NCBI RefSeq assembly: GCF_965216485.1
Contig: NZ_OZ244162.1
Span: 868,001 to 932,000 of the forward strand
DNA from: Algiphilus sp965216485
GTDB taxonomy: Bacteria > Pseudomonadota > Gammaproteobacteria > Nevskiales > Nevskiaceae
Length of the DNA: 64,000 bases
Direction: 5' to 3'
Below the pieces are notes generated by a model, which saw only the letters and a program-made list of their open reading frames with translations, did not search any database and was not told the DNA's origin. This document shows, piece after piece, positions 53,702 through 62,800 of this stretch (position 1 is the stretch's first letter; the number at the start of each line of letters is the position of its first letter). Made by a program: the position numbers and the translations under genes.

Positions 53702-56700
53702 GAGACGAGCGGAGACGCTACGTCCTCCAGCTCGCGTTGCAGCACGTTGGCATGGTCTTCTGCGCCAAAGGCACGGAATTGCGCCACCGCACTGCGCAGC
53801 AACGCGTGGCGCTGTGTGGGGTCCACATCCGGCAACTGTGCGCGCAGGCACTGGCTGAGCGGCACGAAGAGCGTGGCGCCGGTCGTCTCCACGAGGGCGT
53901 CGAGGGCATCCAGTTGGTGCTGCGCACCGGCATGATCGTCGACGGCGAGCAGGATTTTCGCGTAGATCCAGCGTACACGACACTCCCAGGTGCGCGTGTG
54001 CGTCTGCTGCGCGGAAGACAGCGCCTGTTCGGCAGTGGCACGTGCATCCTCCACGCGTTCAAGGTGCAGATAGGCTTGGGCAAGATCGGCCAGATGCAGG
54101 GCCTCGAACTGGTGGGCAGCCTCGCCAGAAGCCACCTTGTCGCGATGCGCTTCAAGAGTTTGGGCTGCCTCCTGCCACTGTCCCTGCAGGCCAAGTGCCA
54201 CGCCCAATGCCCGGTAGGCGAAGGCCAGGAAGAAGGGGCTGCCAAAGCGTTCGGCGCGCTCCACAGCGATGCGTGCTTCGCGCATCGCCATTGCGGGCTG
54301 TTCGGTAATGCGCGCGATCTCAACCAGGGTGCCGTGCATCCAGCTGACGGTATGCCCGGTCTCACCCTCGACGGCAATGGCCTGCCGTAGTTCACGTTGT
54401 GCTTCGTCCAGCGCACCTTGATTGATGAGGATGAGCGCCCGAAAGGCCCGCGAGAGGAAATTGCCCTCGTGGACGGGGCCCTCATACCAAGGTGGCTTGC
54501 CCGGTTCGTTGAGCACGCTGATGGCTTCTTCCAGACGCCCGGCCGCAAAGAAGGCCAGCAGGATCGGAATGCGAAAGCGAGCGACCAGATCCGCTCGCTG
54601 CATGCGGAAGGCGATCTCCAGCGCCTGTCGCGCCTGCGCCACGGCGACGTCGGCATCGCCCTGTTGCAGTTCGAGGCTGGCGCCGGCAATCAGCAGCTCC
54701 GCGAGTACCGGTTGATCGTCGTGACGACGTGCCAGTGCCAGGCCTTCCTCGTAGGCCTTGGCACTCTCGCCGGGCGGGATGCGCAGCAGGGAGGCCGTGC
54801 GCACGATACCGGCGCGGGCGATGGCGGCAAGGCGGTCGCGTTCTGCTCCAGGCGCAATGGCGTCGGCCTGTTCTGCGGCCCTGCGATAGCGGGTCATGGC
54901 GTCGCTGGAGGCACGCACCGTGCCCTCGTAGACCGCCGCTTGAATCTGCCAGTGCAGCGCCTTCAGAGGCGCTTCGGCACAGTGCCAGTGATGCGCCAGC
55001 AGCAGGCTGCGTTCGTCCATGCCCTCGGGCGCCACTTTGGCTTCGATGAGACTGGCCAGACGCGCGTGGATGGCGCTGCGCTTTTCGCGCAGCTGGGCGC
55101 GATAGGCCACTTCCTGGGTAAGGGGGTGCCGGAAATGCCATTCGTCGTCCGCGTTGCCGGCGCGCATGAAGCCGCCTTGCTCGAGACGGTCCATGGCACG
55201 GTCGATGGCCGTTTCGGGCCAGTCCAGCAACTCGGCGAGCTGCTCCTTGCAGAAATCCTTGCCGATGACGGCTGCGTGTGAAAGCAGGGTCTTGTCCGTG
55301 TCGGGCAGGCGGTCGATGCGCGCCGCCAGCAACGCCTGGACGGTATCCGGAATCACGATTTCCGGGGCCGCTTCACGCAGGTGGTACGCACCGGCCTCGC
55401 CCTCCAGATAGCCCTGCTCGACGAGGCTGCGCGCCGCCTCTTCTACAAACAGAGGATTGCCCGCCGCCTGCTGGGCCAGGCGCTGGGCGATGGGGGTCAG
55501 CTCGGCGGTGTCGCCCAGCAGTTCAGTGGTCAGCGCGTGCATTTCCTCCGCCGACAGGGCCTCGAGATGAAGCTGCGCGCGCGGCGGGAAGGGGAGCCAG
55601 TCGACGCCTTCGCCGGCGCGGTAGTTGAGCAGCATCAGCGTCGGGCTGTTGGGGATGGCCTGCGCCAATTCCGCAAAGAACTGCTGGCTGGCGCGATCGG
55701 CCCAGTGCACATCCTCGACCACCAGCAGGCGCGTCTGTGTCCCTTCGGTGAGCAGCGCACGCGCCAGCGCCAGCAGGTGTTCCTGGCGGCGTTCGGGCGG
55801 GATGGTCGAGGGCGCGGCGTCGCGCTCGGCGACGTCGAGCAGTTCGAACAGAAGGCGCATGCTCTCGCGGCACTGGTGCCCATGCATGGCGTAGGTGCCG
55901 GCGATCTTGCGCCGCTGCTCCGCCGGACTGTCGCTGTCATCGATGCCGAACAGGCTTCTCAGCAAGGCCAGCACCGGGTACATCGGCAGGGCCGCGGCGT
56001 AGGGCACGCAGGCGCTGGTGTAGACCGGGATGTCGCGCGCGGCGGCATCTTCCTGAAGCTCCCAGCAGAGTCGGCTCTTGCCAATGCCCGCTTCTCCGGT
56101 GACCGCAACGACGCCGCCATCGCCGCGCTGGGCGTCGGTCAAGGCCTGTTCCAGGCGTTGGCGCTCCGCCTGGCGTCCAATGAAGCGCGACAGGCCGCGC
56201 TGGCGCGCCCGTTCCAGCCGGGAATGCAGCCGCCCCAGACCTTCGAGCTCGTAGACGCCGACGGGTGTACTCAGCCCCTTGACCGTCATGGCGCCGAGAT
56301 CGCGCAGCCGGACATAGCCCTCGACCTGCTGTGCGGTGTCGCGGGTCAGATAGATGCGACCGGACTCGGCAATCTGCTCCATGCGCGCGGCCAGGTGCAC
56401 GGTCTGCCCCTTGGCGGTGTAGTCCATGCGCAGATCGTCGCCAATCTTGCCGACCACCACTGCGCCGGAATGCATGCCCATGCGCAGGCCGAGATTGAGG
56501 CCGCTGGACAGGCGCAGACCGTCCGCAAAGCGGCGGAAGGCGGCCTGGATGTCGAGGGCGGCGCGGCAGGCGCGCAGGGCATGGTCCTCGTGCGCGATGG
56601 GTGCGCCGAACAGCGCCATGATGCCGTCGCCGGTGTATTGGTTGACCGTGCCCTCGTAGCGATGCACCGCGCTGCCGAGCAGTTCGAAGCAGCGGTCGAG

Positions 56701-57027
56701 GATGTGATGCCATTGCTCGTCGTCCACCGCTTCCGCCGCGGCGGTGGAGCCGCGCAGGTCGGCAAACAGTACGGTAACGGTCTTGCGTTCCCCCTCCAGC
56801 GCGCTGCGCGAGGTCAGCACCTGTTCGGCCAGATGGCGCGGCGTGTAGTCCCTGTGCGCCTTGTCGGCCGATGTGGTCTGCAGGCGGTTGCCGCACTGGT
56901 TGCAGAAACGCGCCTGCGGCGGGTTGTGGTGTCCGCACTGCGGGCAGGCAGCTTGCAGAGCGCCGCCGCATTGCAGGCAGTAGCGCGCGTCTTCCGCATT
57001 GTTCTGGTCGCAGGAGGGACACTGCAT
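53698..57027 (-). CDS. Zinc-ribbon / class III cyclase / AAA ATPase / TPR signalling protein
   Basis: A 1109-residue protein. Residues 1-45 hold two CxxC-type zinc ribbons (CPSCDQNN...CLQCGG; CPQCG...CNQCGN). A class III nucleotide cyclase domain covers about 80-265 (VLFADLRGSTAAAEAV, VNQYTGDGIMALFG, MDYTAKGQTVHLAARME). An AAA domain has Walker A TGEAGIGKSR, and helical TPR-like repeats run from about 640 to the end. The metal-binding Asp residues are present, but the usual transition-state Asn is His in VHLAARME. It may be a sensor that couples ligand binding to cAMP or cGMP synthesis, or a non-cyclase derivative. Confidence 0.88.
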   Translation of the reverse strand: MQCPSCDQNNAEDARYCLQCGGALQAACPQCGHHNPPQARFCNQCGNRLQTTSADKAHRDYTPRHLAEQVLTSRSALEGERKTVTVLFADLRGSTAAAEAVDDEQWHHILDRCFELLGSAVHRYEGTVNQYTGDGIMALFGAPIAHEDHALRACRAALDIQAAFRRFADGLRLSSGLNLGLRMGMHSGAVVVGKIGDDLRMDYTAKGQTVHLAARMEQIAESGRIYLTRDTAQQVEGYVRLRDLGAMTVKGLSTPVGVYELEGLGRLHSRLERARQRGLSRFIGRQAERQRLEQALTDAQRGDGGVVAVTGEAGIGKSRLCWELQEDAAARDIPVYTSACVPYAAALPMYPVLALLRSLFGIDDSDSPAEQRRKIAGTYAMHGHQCRESMRLLFELLDVAERDAAPSTIPPERRQEHLLALARALLTEGTQTRLLVVEDVHWADRASQQFFAELAQAIPNSPTLMLLNYRAGEGVDWLPFPPRAQLHLEALSAEEMHALTTELLGDTAELTPIAQRLAQQAAGNPLFVEEAARSLVEQGYLEGEAGAYHLREAAPEIVIPDTVQALLAARIDRLPDTDKTLLSHAAVIGKDFCKEQLAELLDWPETAIDRAMDRLEQGGFMRAGNADDEWHFRHPLTQEVAYRAQLREKRSAIHARLASLIEAKVAPEGMDERSLLLAHHWHCAEAPLKALHWQIQAAVYEGTVRASSDAMTRYRRAAEQADAIAPGAERDRLAAIARAGIVRTASLLRIPPGESAKAYEEGLALARRHDDQPVLAELLIAGASLELQQGDADVAVAQARQALEIAFRMQRADLVARFRIPILLAFFAAGRLEEAISVLNEPGKPPWYEGPVHEGNFLSRAFRALILINQGALDEAQRELRQAIAVEGETGHTVSWMHGTLVEIARITEQPAMAMREARIAVERAERFGSPFFLAFAYRALGVALGLQGQWQEAAQTLEAHRDKVASGEAAHQFEALHLADLAQAYLHLERVEDARATAEQALSSAQQTHTRTWECRVRWIYAKILLAVDDHAGAQHQLDALDALVETTGATLFVPLSQCLRAQLPDVDPTQRHALLRSAVAQFRAFGAEDHANVLQRELEDVASPLVS

Positions 57028-57120
57028 CAGCGACTCCGCCGGTGGCGACGGCGCCGTGCCGTCACCGCGCTAGCCTGACATGCCCCAACGGCGTAGTCGA
57101 GATGTCTAGGCCGCGACGCG

Positions 57121-57576
57121 CTAGTGGAGGACGGCGCGCTGCAGGGGTGGCTCGTCGAAGGGCAGATTCATGAAGCGGCGAAAGAAGGCGCCGTGTTGCC
57201 GGGTGTCGACCAGAGTTTGCAGGCACTGCTGCGCCCATTGCGCAGCCGGGCCGTCCATGGCGGGGGCGAGCCGGCGGACGGTGCAGCCCAGCGCGAAGCG
57301 CGCCTTCTCGTGCTCGCCGTACTGCGTGAAGCTTTCCGCGAGATAGATGCCGGAGAGGGTGACCTTGGTGACACCGAGTCGCGGATCGACGATGCCCTCG
57401 CGCAGCGCCGCCGCCAGCAGATCGAAGGCGCATCCCACGTAGGGAATGGCCTCGCGCCAGCGACGGAGTTCATAGTGGGATCCGGCGCTGGCCATCCAGT
57501 CGAACCAGGTGGCGGTGATGGTTTCGGCCGGTTCGCTCAACAATGCATTGCGGTGCGTGGGGCAGAGGAAATGCAT
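57121..57576 (-). CDS. Unrecognised small helical protein behind a Fur-like box
   Basis: A 151-residue protein starting at ATG 57576 (MHFLCPTHRNALL). It has an N-terminal Cys-x3-His (CPTH), is mostly helical and contains a TPR-like pair (WREAIPYVGCAFDLLAAAL and AESFTQYGEHEKARFALGCTVRRL). I do not recognise a named family. It has no signal peptide. A palindrome resembling a Fur box lies 35 bases upstream, suggesting iron-dependent expression. Confidence 0.7.
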   Translation of the reverse strand: MHFLCPTHRNALLSEPAETITATWFDWMASAGSHYELRRWREAIPYVGCAFDLLAAALREGIVDPRLGVTKVTLSGIYLAESFTQYGEHEKARFALGCTVRRLAPAMDGPAAQWAQQCLQTLVDTRQHGAFFRRFMNLPFDEPPLQRAVLH

Positions 57577-57610
57577 GGGGTACCTGTTCCTGGGTGGTCT
57601 CGGAACAGTA

Positions 57611-57627
57611 ATGCGAATCGTTCGCAT
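57611..57627. promoter_or_regulatory. Fur-like palindrome ATGCGAA-TCG-TTCGCAT
   Basis: A perfect 7-base inverted repeat with a 3-base centre, 35 bases before the small gene at 57576. Against the 7-1-7 Fur core TGATAATNATTATCA it matches 10 of 14 defined positions by eye. It lies between the fpr terminator and the small gene. Confidence 0.5.
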
Positions 57628-57637
57628 ATGCAAACAA

Positions 57638-57673
57638 AGCGCAAAAAGAGACCCGCAGTTTTGGCTGCGGGTC
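57638..57673 (-). terminator. Rho-independent terminator of fpr
   Basis: On the minus strand GACCCGCAG, a 6-base loop and CTGCGGGTC form a perfect 9 bp stem (57650-57673), followed by TCTTTTTGC. It lies 32 bases after the stop codon of the ferredoxin-NADP reductase gene and isolates it from the next gene. Confidence 0.85.
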
Positions 57674-57704
57674 GCGTGCTGCCGCGTCTTCTTTTTGCTG
57701 GGAG

Positions 57705-58481
57705 CTAGTGCTCCACGAAAGCGCGTTCGAAGACGTACTGACCGACGTCGCCGATGTGCTTGGACTGCTGGAAGCCGCGCTCGTCCAGGATGTCGCGGAA
57801 CTCGGCGAGCATGCTTGGGCCGCCGCAGATCATGGCGCGGTCGTTCTCCGGATCCAGTGGCGATAGGCCCAACTCGCGCTGAATGGTCCCGTCGGTCAGA
57901 TGCTGGGTGAGGCGGCCTTCGTGCTTGAAGGCTTCGCGGGTCACGGTGGGGAAGTAGTGGAACTGCTCGCGGATGATGTCGCCCAGCAACTCATGCTCGC
58001 GCAGGTCGTGCTCCAGGTAGTCGCGATAGGCCAGGTCGGCGACGTGGCGCACGCCATGGCAGAGCACCACATGGTTGAAGCGTTCGTAGGTGCGCGGGTC
58101 CTTGATGATCGACAGGAAGGGGGCGAGCCCGGTACCGGTGGCAAGCAGATACAGATTCTCACCCGGGTGCAGATCGTCGATCAGCAGAGTGCCGGTGGGC
58201 TTTTTGCTGAGCAGGATTTCGTCGCCGGGCTCCAGGTGCTGCAGGCGTGAGGTCAGAGGGCCGTCAGGCACCTTGATGCTGAAGAACTCCAGGGTGTCCT
58301 CCCAGTTGGCGCTGGCGACGGAGTAGGCGCGCATCAGCGGCTTGCCGTCGACTGGCAGGCCGACCATCAGAAATTGCCCGTTTTCGAAACGCAGGCTCGG
58401 ATCACGCGTGGTGGTGAAACTGAACAGGCCGTCGTTCCAGTGACGGACGTCGAGTACTTCTGCGTTTAAGAACTTATTCAT
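57705..58481 (-). CDS. fpr: Ferredoxin--NADP reductase
   Basis: A 258-residue flavoenzyme of the bacterial FPR type, the usual length. It starts MNKFLNAEVLDVRHWNDGLFSF. FAD-binding RAYSVASANWED, NADPH-binding LLATGTGLAPFLSI and ICGGPSMLAEF are visible. It ends GQYVFERAFVEH, typical of the family. It moves electrons between NADPH and ferredoxin or flavodoxin, often in oxidative stress and iron-sulfur repair. It is a single-gene unit with its own terminator. Confidence 0.95.
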   Translation of the reverse strand: MNKFLNAEVLDVRHWNDGLFSFTTTRDPSLRFENGQFLMVGLPVDGKPLMRAYSVASANWEDTLEFFSIKVPDGPLTSRLQHLEPGDEILLSKKPTGTLLIDDLHPGENLYLLATGTGLAPFLSIIKDPRTYERFNHVVLCHGVRHVADLAYRDYLEHDLREHELLGDIIREQFHYFPTVTREAFKHEGRLTQHLTDGTIQRELGLSPLDPENDRAMICGGPSMLAEFRDILDERGFQQSKHIGDVGQYVFERAFVEH

Positions 58482-58720
58482 TGGATAATTTTCGGCGTAA
58501 TGCTTAAGTCTTATATTGTATGGGAATGGATCGCAATTCAATCCCCCGTCTAGACGAGGTCGTGGCGTCGCATCGCGCACCCTTGCCAGATATGCGAGCC
58601 TGAAGCCGAGTCGCCGTGGGGCCTGCACGGCCGCGCGTCGCTATCATGGCGCGCGCTTTCGGTACGTCATCTGACTTTTGAAATGCCGCTTTGTTCTTTG
58701 CCACCCGATTTCGAGGACGC

Positions 58721-59416
58721 ATGACCCGCTGCCTGCACGCCATCCGCCATGTCGCCTTCGAGGACCTCGGCAGTCTCGAAGCACTCGCGCATGCGCGCGG
58801 CTTCAACGCGCAGTACACCGAGGCCGTCGACCTGCCCAGAGACGGCTTCGCCTGGGACACTGTGGACCCCGTGGTCGTGCTTGGCGGGCCGATCGGGGTC
58901 AACGATGCGGCGGACTATCCCTGTATCAATGAGGAGCTTGCGGGCCTGCGCCGTCGGCTGTCGCACGGTCTGCCCACGCTGGGTATCTGTCTCGGCGCGC
59001 AGCTCATGGCCGCCGCGCTGGGCGCGCAGGTGCGCGCCACCGGGCGTCAGCACGTTGGCTGGTGGGCGCTCGAGGGCATCGCCGCGGATGCGCCGCTGGC
59101 TCCGCTCCAGAATCTGCCGGTATTGCACTGGCACGGCGATACCTTTGATGTGCCGCGCAATGCCCGACGACTGGCAGCAACGCCACAGGTTCCCAACCAG
59201 GCCTTTTCGATGGCCGATCACGCCATTCTCGGCTTGCAGTTCCATCTGGAAATCACGCCGCGGGCAATGGAGCAATGGCTCATTGGCCATCGCAGCCAGC
59301 TCGGACACATGGGACTGTCGCCGGCCGAGCTGCGCGCGCAGACCGCGCAACACGGTGCGGCGCTGGAGCACGCTGCGCACCGCATTTTCGGCCCCTGGCT
59401 GGACGCGGCACGGTGA
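58721..59416 (+). CDS. Class I glutamine amidotransferase-like protein
   Basis: A 231-residue GATase1 protein from ATG 58721 behind GAGGA. It has VVLGGPIGVND, nucleophile Cys90 in LGICLGAQLMAAALG and the His-Glu pair in LQFHLEITP. Stand-alone members of this group resemble GMP-synthase-like amidotransferases or gamma-glutamyl hydrolases (PuuD-like). The acceptor is unknown. It overlaps the AEC transporter start by 4 bases (GTGA). Confidence 0.88.
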   Translation: MTRCLHAIRHVAFEDLGSLEALAHARGFNAQYTEAVDLPRDGFAWDTVDPVVVLGGPIGVNDAADYPCINEELAGLRRRLSHGLPTLGICLGAQLMAAALGAQVRATGRQHVGWWALEGIAADAPLAPLQNLPVLHWHGDTFDVPRNARRLAATPQVPNQAFSMADHAILGLQFHLEITPRAMEQWLIGHRSQLGHMGLSPAELRAQTAQHGAALEHAAHRIFGPWLDAAR

Positions 59417-60309
59417 GTGCTCTGCTGCTGGTTGCCGCCTGCCTGGCGGCGGGCGTGCTGGTGGCGCGCCTGCCCCATCCAGCGGGACTGGTTGCCGCTT
59501 TCAACTGGTGGGTGCTGAACATCGCACTCCCGGCGCTGGTGCTGGTGCAGATCACGCAGTTGCAGTGGTCGGCAAGCCTGCTGTGGCCTGCCGTGGCCAT
59601 GTGGCTGGTTTTTGGCGGCGCGTGGCTGTACGTCGCGCTCCTTGGGCGCGTGGCGGGCTGGCAGCGTGGGGAGATTGGTGCGCTGGTGCTCACCTGTGGT
59701 CTCGGCAATACCTCCTTCATCGGCTATCCCTTGATCGAGGCCTTGCGCGGCGAGACGGGCCTCGGTATCGCCGTGGTGGCCGATCAGCTGGGGAGTTTCC
59801 TGCTGCTGTCCACGCTTGGGCTGTTCGCTGCGGCGTGGTACGCGGGAACGCACGTGGCGCCGCGTCAGATGCTGCGTCGAGTCGTGACCTTTCCCGCCTT
59901 TATCGCCCTCGTCGTCGCGGGCCTGTTGGTTGCCGGCGGCATCGAGCTCAGCGAAACCGTGCGCGGGGTGCTTGGTCGCCTCGGGGATACGCTGACGCCG
60001 CTGGCGTTGTTTTCGGTGGGGCTGCAACTGCAGTTGCGCATGCGTCGCGAGGATGCTTCGCGCGTTGCCGGGGGGCTGGCCTGGAAGCTTGTGCTGGCAC
60101 CGCTCATGGTGCTCGCGGTGACCCTTTGGATCGCCCCCGATGCCACAGTGGCCGCGGTCACCGTCATGCAGGCGGGTATGGCACCCATGATCACGGCCGG
60201 CATTCTGGCGCAGCAGTATGGCCTCGCCCCCGTGCTTGCCAATCGCGTGGTGGGTTATGGAATCGTGCTGTCGCTGGCCTCTGTGCCCTTCATTCACTGG
60301 ATGATGTAG
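59413..60309 (+). CDS. AEC-family (auxin efflux carrier-like) transporter
   Basis: A 298-residue membrane protein from GTG 59413, with roughly ten helices. It starts SALLLVAACLAAGVLVARLPHPAG and has the AEC crossover motif GLGNTSFIGYPLIEALRG and VTVMQAGMAPMITAGILAQQYG. The family exports small organic anions. It is translationally coupled to the amidotransferase gene, so the two may act on the same compound. Confidence 0.88.
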   Translation: MSALLLVAACLAAGVLVARLPHPAGLVAAFNWWVLNIALPALVLVQITQLQWSASLLWPAVAMWLVFGGAWLYVALLGRVAGWQRGEIGALVLTCGLGNTSFIGYPLIEALRGETGLGIAVVADQLGSFLLLSTLGLFAAAWYAGTHVAPRQMLRRVVTFPAFIALVVAGLLVAGGIELSETVRGVLGRLGDTLTPLALFSVGLQLQLRMRREDASRVAGGLAWKLVLAPLMVLAVTLWIAPDATVAAVTVMQAGMAPMITAGILAQQYGLAPVLANRVVGYGIVLSLASVPFIHWMM

Positions 60310-60313
60310 CCCG

Positions 60314-61270
60314 ATGAGCACGGCAATCATTGGCGCCGGGCCCTGCGGCCTGGTTGCCGGCCGCTTGTTGCAGGCTGCGGGCGAGCCGGTCGTGTTGTTC
60401 GACAAGGGGCGTGGCTTCGGGGGGCGCATGGCCACGCGTCGGCATGCGTCGGGTTGCTTCGATCATGGCGTGCCGGGCTTCCGAATGAATGATGCGGGCT
60501 GGAATGCCACTCTGGCGCGATGGCATCAATGTGACGTATGCGCGCCGGTGGAGCTTGGCGGGATCCAGCACTGGACCGGCGTGGGCGGCATGTCGGCCAT
60601 CGGTCGCTGGCTGGCGCGTCCGCTTGAGGTGCGTCGCGCCACGCATGTGGCTGCCGTGTCCTCCGAGGGCGAGCTGTGGGATGCTCAGCATCAGTCGCTG
60701 GGGCATTTCGACCGCGTGGTGATCACGGCGCCTGCGCCGCAGGCGGCGGAATTGGCAGACAGAGCCGCACCCGACTGCATCGCGTCACTGCGCCAGGTGC
60801 ACTATGCCCCCTGCTGGACCCTGATGGTCGGTCTGCGCCGGCCGCCGAAGGCCGTGGGGGCGGTGCCGCAGCCACTGGCTCAGGTCATTCGTGAAACCAC
60901 CAAGCCGGGTCGCGGGCACACCGGGGAGTGCTGGGTGGCGCACGCCGATTCGGCGTGGAGTACAGCCCACCTTGAGGCGTCGGCGGACTGGGTGCAGTCC
61001 ATCCTGTGGGACGCGTTCCAGGGCATAGTCGGAATGGGGCATCGCGATGCCATGCATGTAGCCACGCACCGGTGGCGCTACGCGCGTGTCACGCGTCCGC
61101 TAGAAGGTCCCGGCTATCTCGCCAGCCCACAGGCGCCAATTTTCTTCGCCGGTGACTATTGCCTGGGCGACGGTGTGGAATGCGCCTTTCGTTCTGCCGA
61201 GGCGGTGGCGGCGGCCGTACTCACCACCACCGGCCGCTTTCCTCAGGGCGACACCGCGATTCCAAAGTAG
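60314..61270 (+). CDS. Renalase-like NAD(P)/FAD-dependent amine oxidoreductase
   Basis: A 318-residue flavoprotein with FAD motif IIGAGPCGLVAGRLLQAAGEPVVLFDKGRGFGGRMATRR. A second segment WTGVGGMSAIGRWLA and the terminal FAD contact IFFAGDYCLGDGVECAFRSAEAVAA are typical of bacterial renalases, which oxidise isomeric dihydronicotinamides. It follows the AEC gene after 4 bases. Its end overlaps the convergent DUF3429 gene by 28 bases. Confidence 0.88.
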   Translation: MSTAIIGAGPCGLVAGRLLQAAGEPVVLFDKGRGFGGRMATRRHASGCFDHGVPGFRMNDAGWNATLARWHQCDVCAPVELGGIQHWTGVGGMSAIGRWLARPLEVRRATHVAAVSSEGELWDAQHQSLGHFDRVVITAPAPQAAELADRAAPDCIASLRQVHYAPCWTLMVGLRRPPKAVGAVPQPLAQVIRETTKPGRGHTGECWVAHADSAWSTAHLEASADWVQSILWDAFQGIVGMGHRDAMHVATHRWRYARVTRPLEGPGYLASPQAPIFFAGDYCLGDGVECAFRSAEAVAAAVLTTTGRFPQGDTAIPK

Positions 61271-61662
61271 CTGAGCGCGGCCCCGGCACTCAGGATCTGG
61301 CGCAGCCGCCAATAGTCGATGGCGTGCAGTCCGCGGCGTGCCATCCAGGCATCCATGCAAAAGAGGGCGGCGAAGAGGGCGGTGAGCGCCAGTCCCGCCG
61401 GTGTCTTGGACAGGAAGGTGATGCCCCACGCCGCCAGTGCCGCGACAATGGCGAGCAGGAGACGTCCGTCGGGTGCGGCGTCGCCGGGGGCATACAGCGC
61501 CAGCCCCCAATGCGTACCGGCCATGAAGGCGGCAATGATCGCTCCGTAGCTCAGCGCGGCTGCCTGAAGCGGGACCGCCATGGCTGGAGGCAGCGCTGGG
61601 GCGAAGGCACCCGCAGCCATGGGAATCAGTCCTGCAAGGCCGAGAATCCAGACAAGGCGCAT
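61243..61662 (-). CDS. DUF3429 inner-membrane protein
   Basis: A 139-residue protein with about five helices. The segment LSYGAIIAAFMAGTHWGLAL matches the DUF3429 motif. The rest (RRGLHAIDYWRLRQILSAGAALSYFGIAV) also fits. The function of the family is unknown. It is convergent with and overlaps the renalase-like gene. Confidence 0.82.
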   Translation of the reverse strand: MRLVWILGLAGLIPMAAGAFAPALPPAMAVPLQAAALSYGAIIAAFMAGTHWGLALYAPGDAAPDGRLLLAIVAALAAWGITFLSKTPAGLALTALFAALFCMDAWMARRGLHAIDYWRLRQILSAGAALSYFGIAVSP

Positions 61663-61732
61663 ACACGTATAGGACGCTTGGAGGGATGCACAGTCTAGAG
61701 GTCCGCCCCTGCCCGCGTGCGTATTCTGCTTG

Positions 61733-61777
61733 TGTCATAAGACAAACTGAGACAGGCTGAGACAAGTGCGACATGTC
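61733..61777. promoter_or_regulatory. Helically phased GACA repeats upstream of the CarH-like gene
   Basis: GACA occurs at 61741, 61751, 61761 and 61770, spaced 10, 10 and 9 bases, with CTGAGACA repeated exactly at 61747 and 61757. The cluster is framed by TGTC-ATAA-GACA (61733-61744) and the palindrome GACATGTC (61770-61777). It lies 59 bases before the MerR-family gene and looks like its operator array. Confidence 0.6.
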
Positions 61778-61836
61778 TAACACGAACTCTCTACATTTAC
61801 CGCACTAGAACGCAGATAAACGATGAAGAGGCAGCA

Positions 61837-62790
61837 ATGAATCAGACGGATCAGGTTTTGTCTCAGCACCCCATTCAGGTGGCGGCCCGTCGCAGCGGCC
61901 TGTCCACCCACGTCATCCGGGCCTGGGAAAAGCGCTATCAGGCGGTGGCGCCGAAACGTTCGGGCACGGCGCGTCGGCTGTATTCCGATGAAGAGGTCAA
62001 TCGTCTCAGTCTGCTGCGGCGAGTTACCGAGGCGGGCTGGCGGATCAGTGACGTGGCAGGACTTGAAGACGACAAACTGAGCCAGCTGCTCAAGGATGAA
62101 GGCATTCCGACTTCGCGGCCGGTGGTGCAGCCGCCCGAGCTGGAAGCACCTACTCCCGAGGCGCTGGTGAAGCTGGCGCTGGATGCCACCGCCCGGCTCG
62201 ACGGTGTGCAGTTCGTGCAGATCATGGAGCGCGCCACGGCGCTGCACTCCACGCCCGTGGTCATGGAAGAAGTCATCAAGCCATTGATGGTGGCCATCGG
62301 AGATCGCTGGCGCATGGGGCGCATGCGGGCCTGTCATGAGCACTTTGTGTCGGCCCATCTGCGGTCCTTCCTGGGCGATGTGCTGTCGCAGGCGATGACG
62401 GTGAGCGATGGGCCCGTGCTGCTGGTCACCACGCCCTCGCATCAGACGCATGAAATCGGCGCCATGATGGTGGCGGTGACCGCCGCCCGCGCGGGATGGC
62501 GCGTCATGTTTCTGGGGCCTAGCCTTCCGGCCGACGAGATTGCCTTCGCCGCGGATGTGACGCGGGCTCGCGCGGTGGCGCTGTCGATCAGTTATCCGGC
62601 GGATGACCCGCGCCTGCCGGCACAGCTGCTGCGGCTGCGCTCGCAGCTCGCGCCTGGAACGCCGGTCTTCGCGGGCGGCGCCGCGGTGGACGGCTATCGC
62701 CGCTCGCTGGATCAGATTGGCGCCATCATTCCGAAGGATCTGGTCTCCTTCGACCGCGATCTGGAATCACTGCGCCGCGTGCGCGACTGA
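61837..62790 (+). CDS. CarH/LitR-like MerR regulator with B12-binding domain
   Basis: A 317-residue regulator. The MerR-type DNA-binding domain is residues 11-80 (HPIQVAARRSGLSTHVIRAWEKRYQAVAP). A helical bundle has the CarH motif W-x9-EH (Trp158, Glu168, His169). A Rossmann-like B12-binding domain carries the cobalt-ligating His205 in QTHEIG, where the usual ExHxxG has Gln203 instead of Glu. These features suggest an adenosylcobalamin-based light- or redox-responsive repressor, although I see no carotenoid, photolyase or B12 genes beside it. Confidence 0.88.
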   Translation: MNQTDQVLSQHPIQVAARRSGLSTHVIRAWEKRYQAVAPKRSGTARRLYSDEEVNRLSLLRRVTEAGWRISDVAGLEDDKLSQLLKDEGIPTSRPVVQPPELEAPTPEALVKLALDATARLDGVQFVQIMERATALHSTPVVMEEVIKPLMVAIGDRWRMGRMRACHEHFVSAHLRSFLGDVLSQAMTVSDGPVLLVTTPSHQTHEIGAMMVAVTAARAGWRVMFLGPSLPADEIAFAADVTRARAVALSISYPADDPRLPAQLLRLRSQLAPGTPVFAGGAAVDGYRRSLDQIGAIIPKDLVSFDRDLESLRRVRD

Positions 62791-62800
62791 CGCGCCGTGG

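Noticed and set aside
61741..61777. Short direct repeats considered as a CRISPR-like array
   Set aside because: The units are only 4-8 bases with 10-base spacing and no spacers. A promoter-bound operator array explains them.
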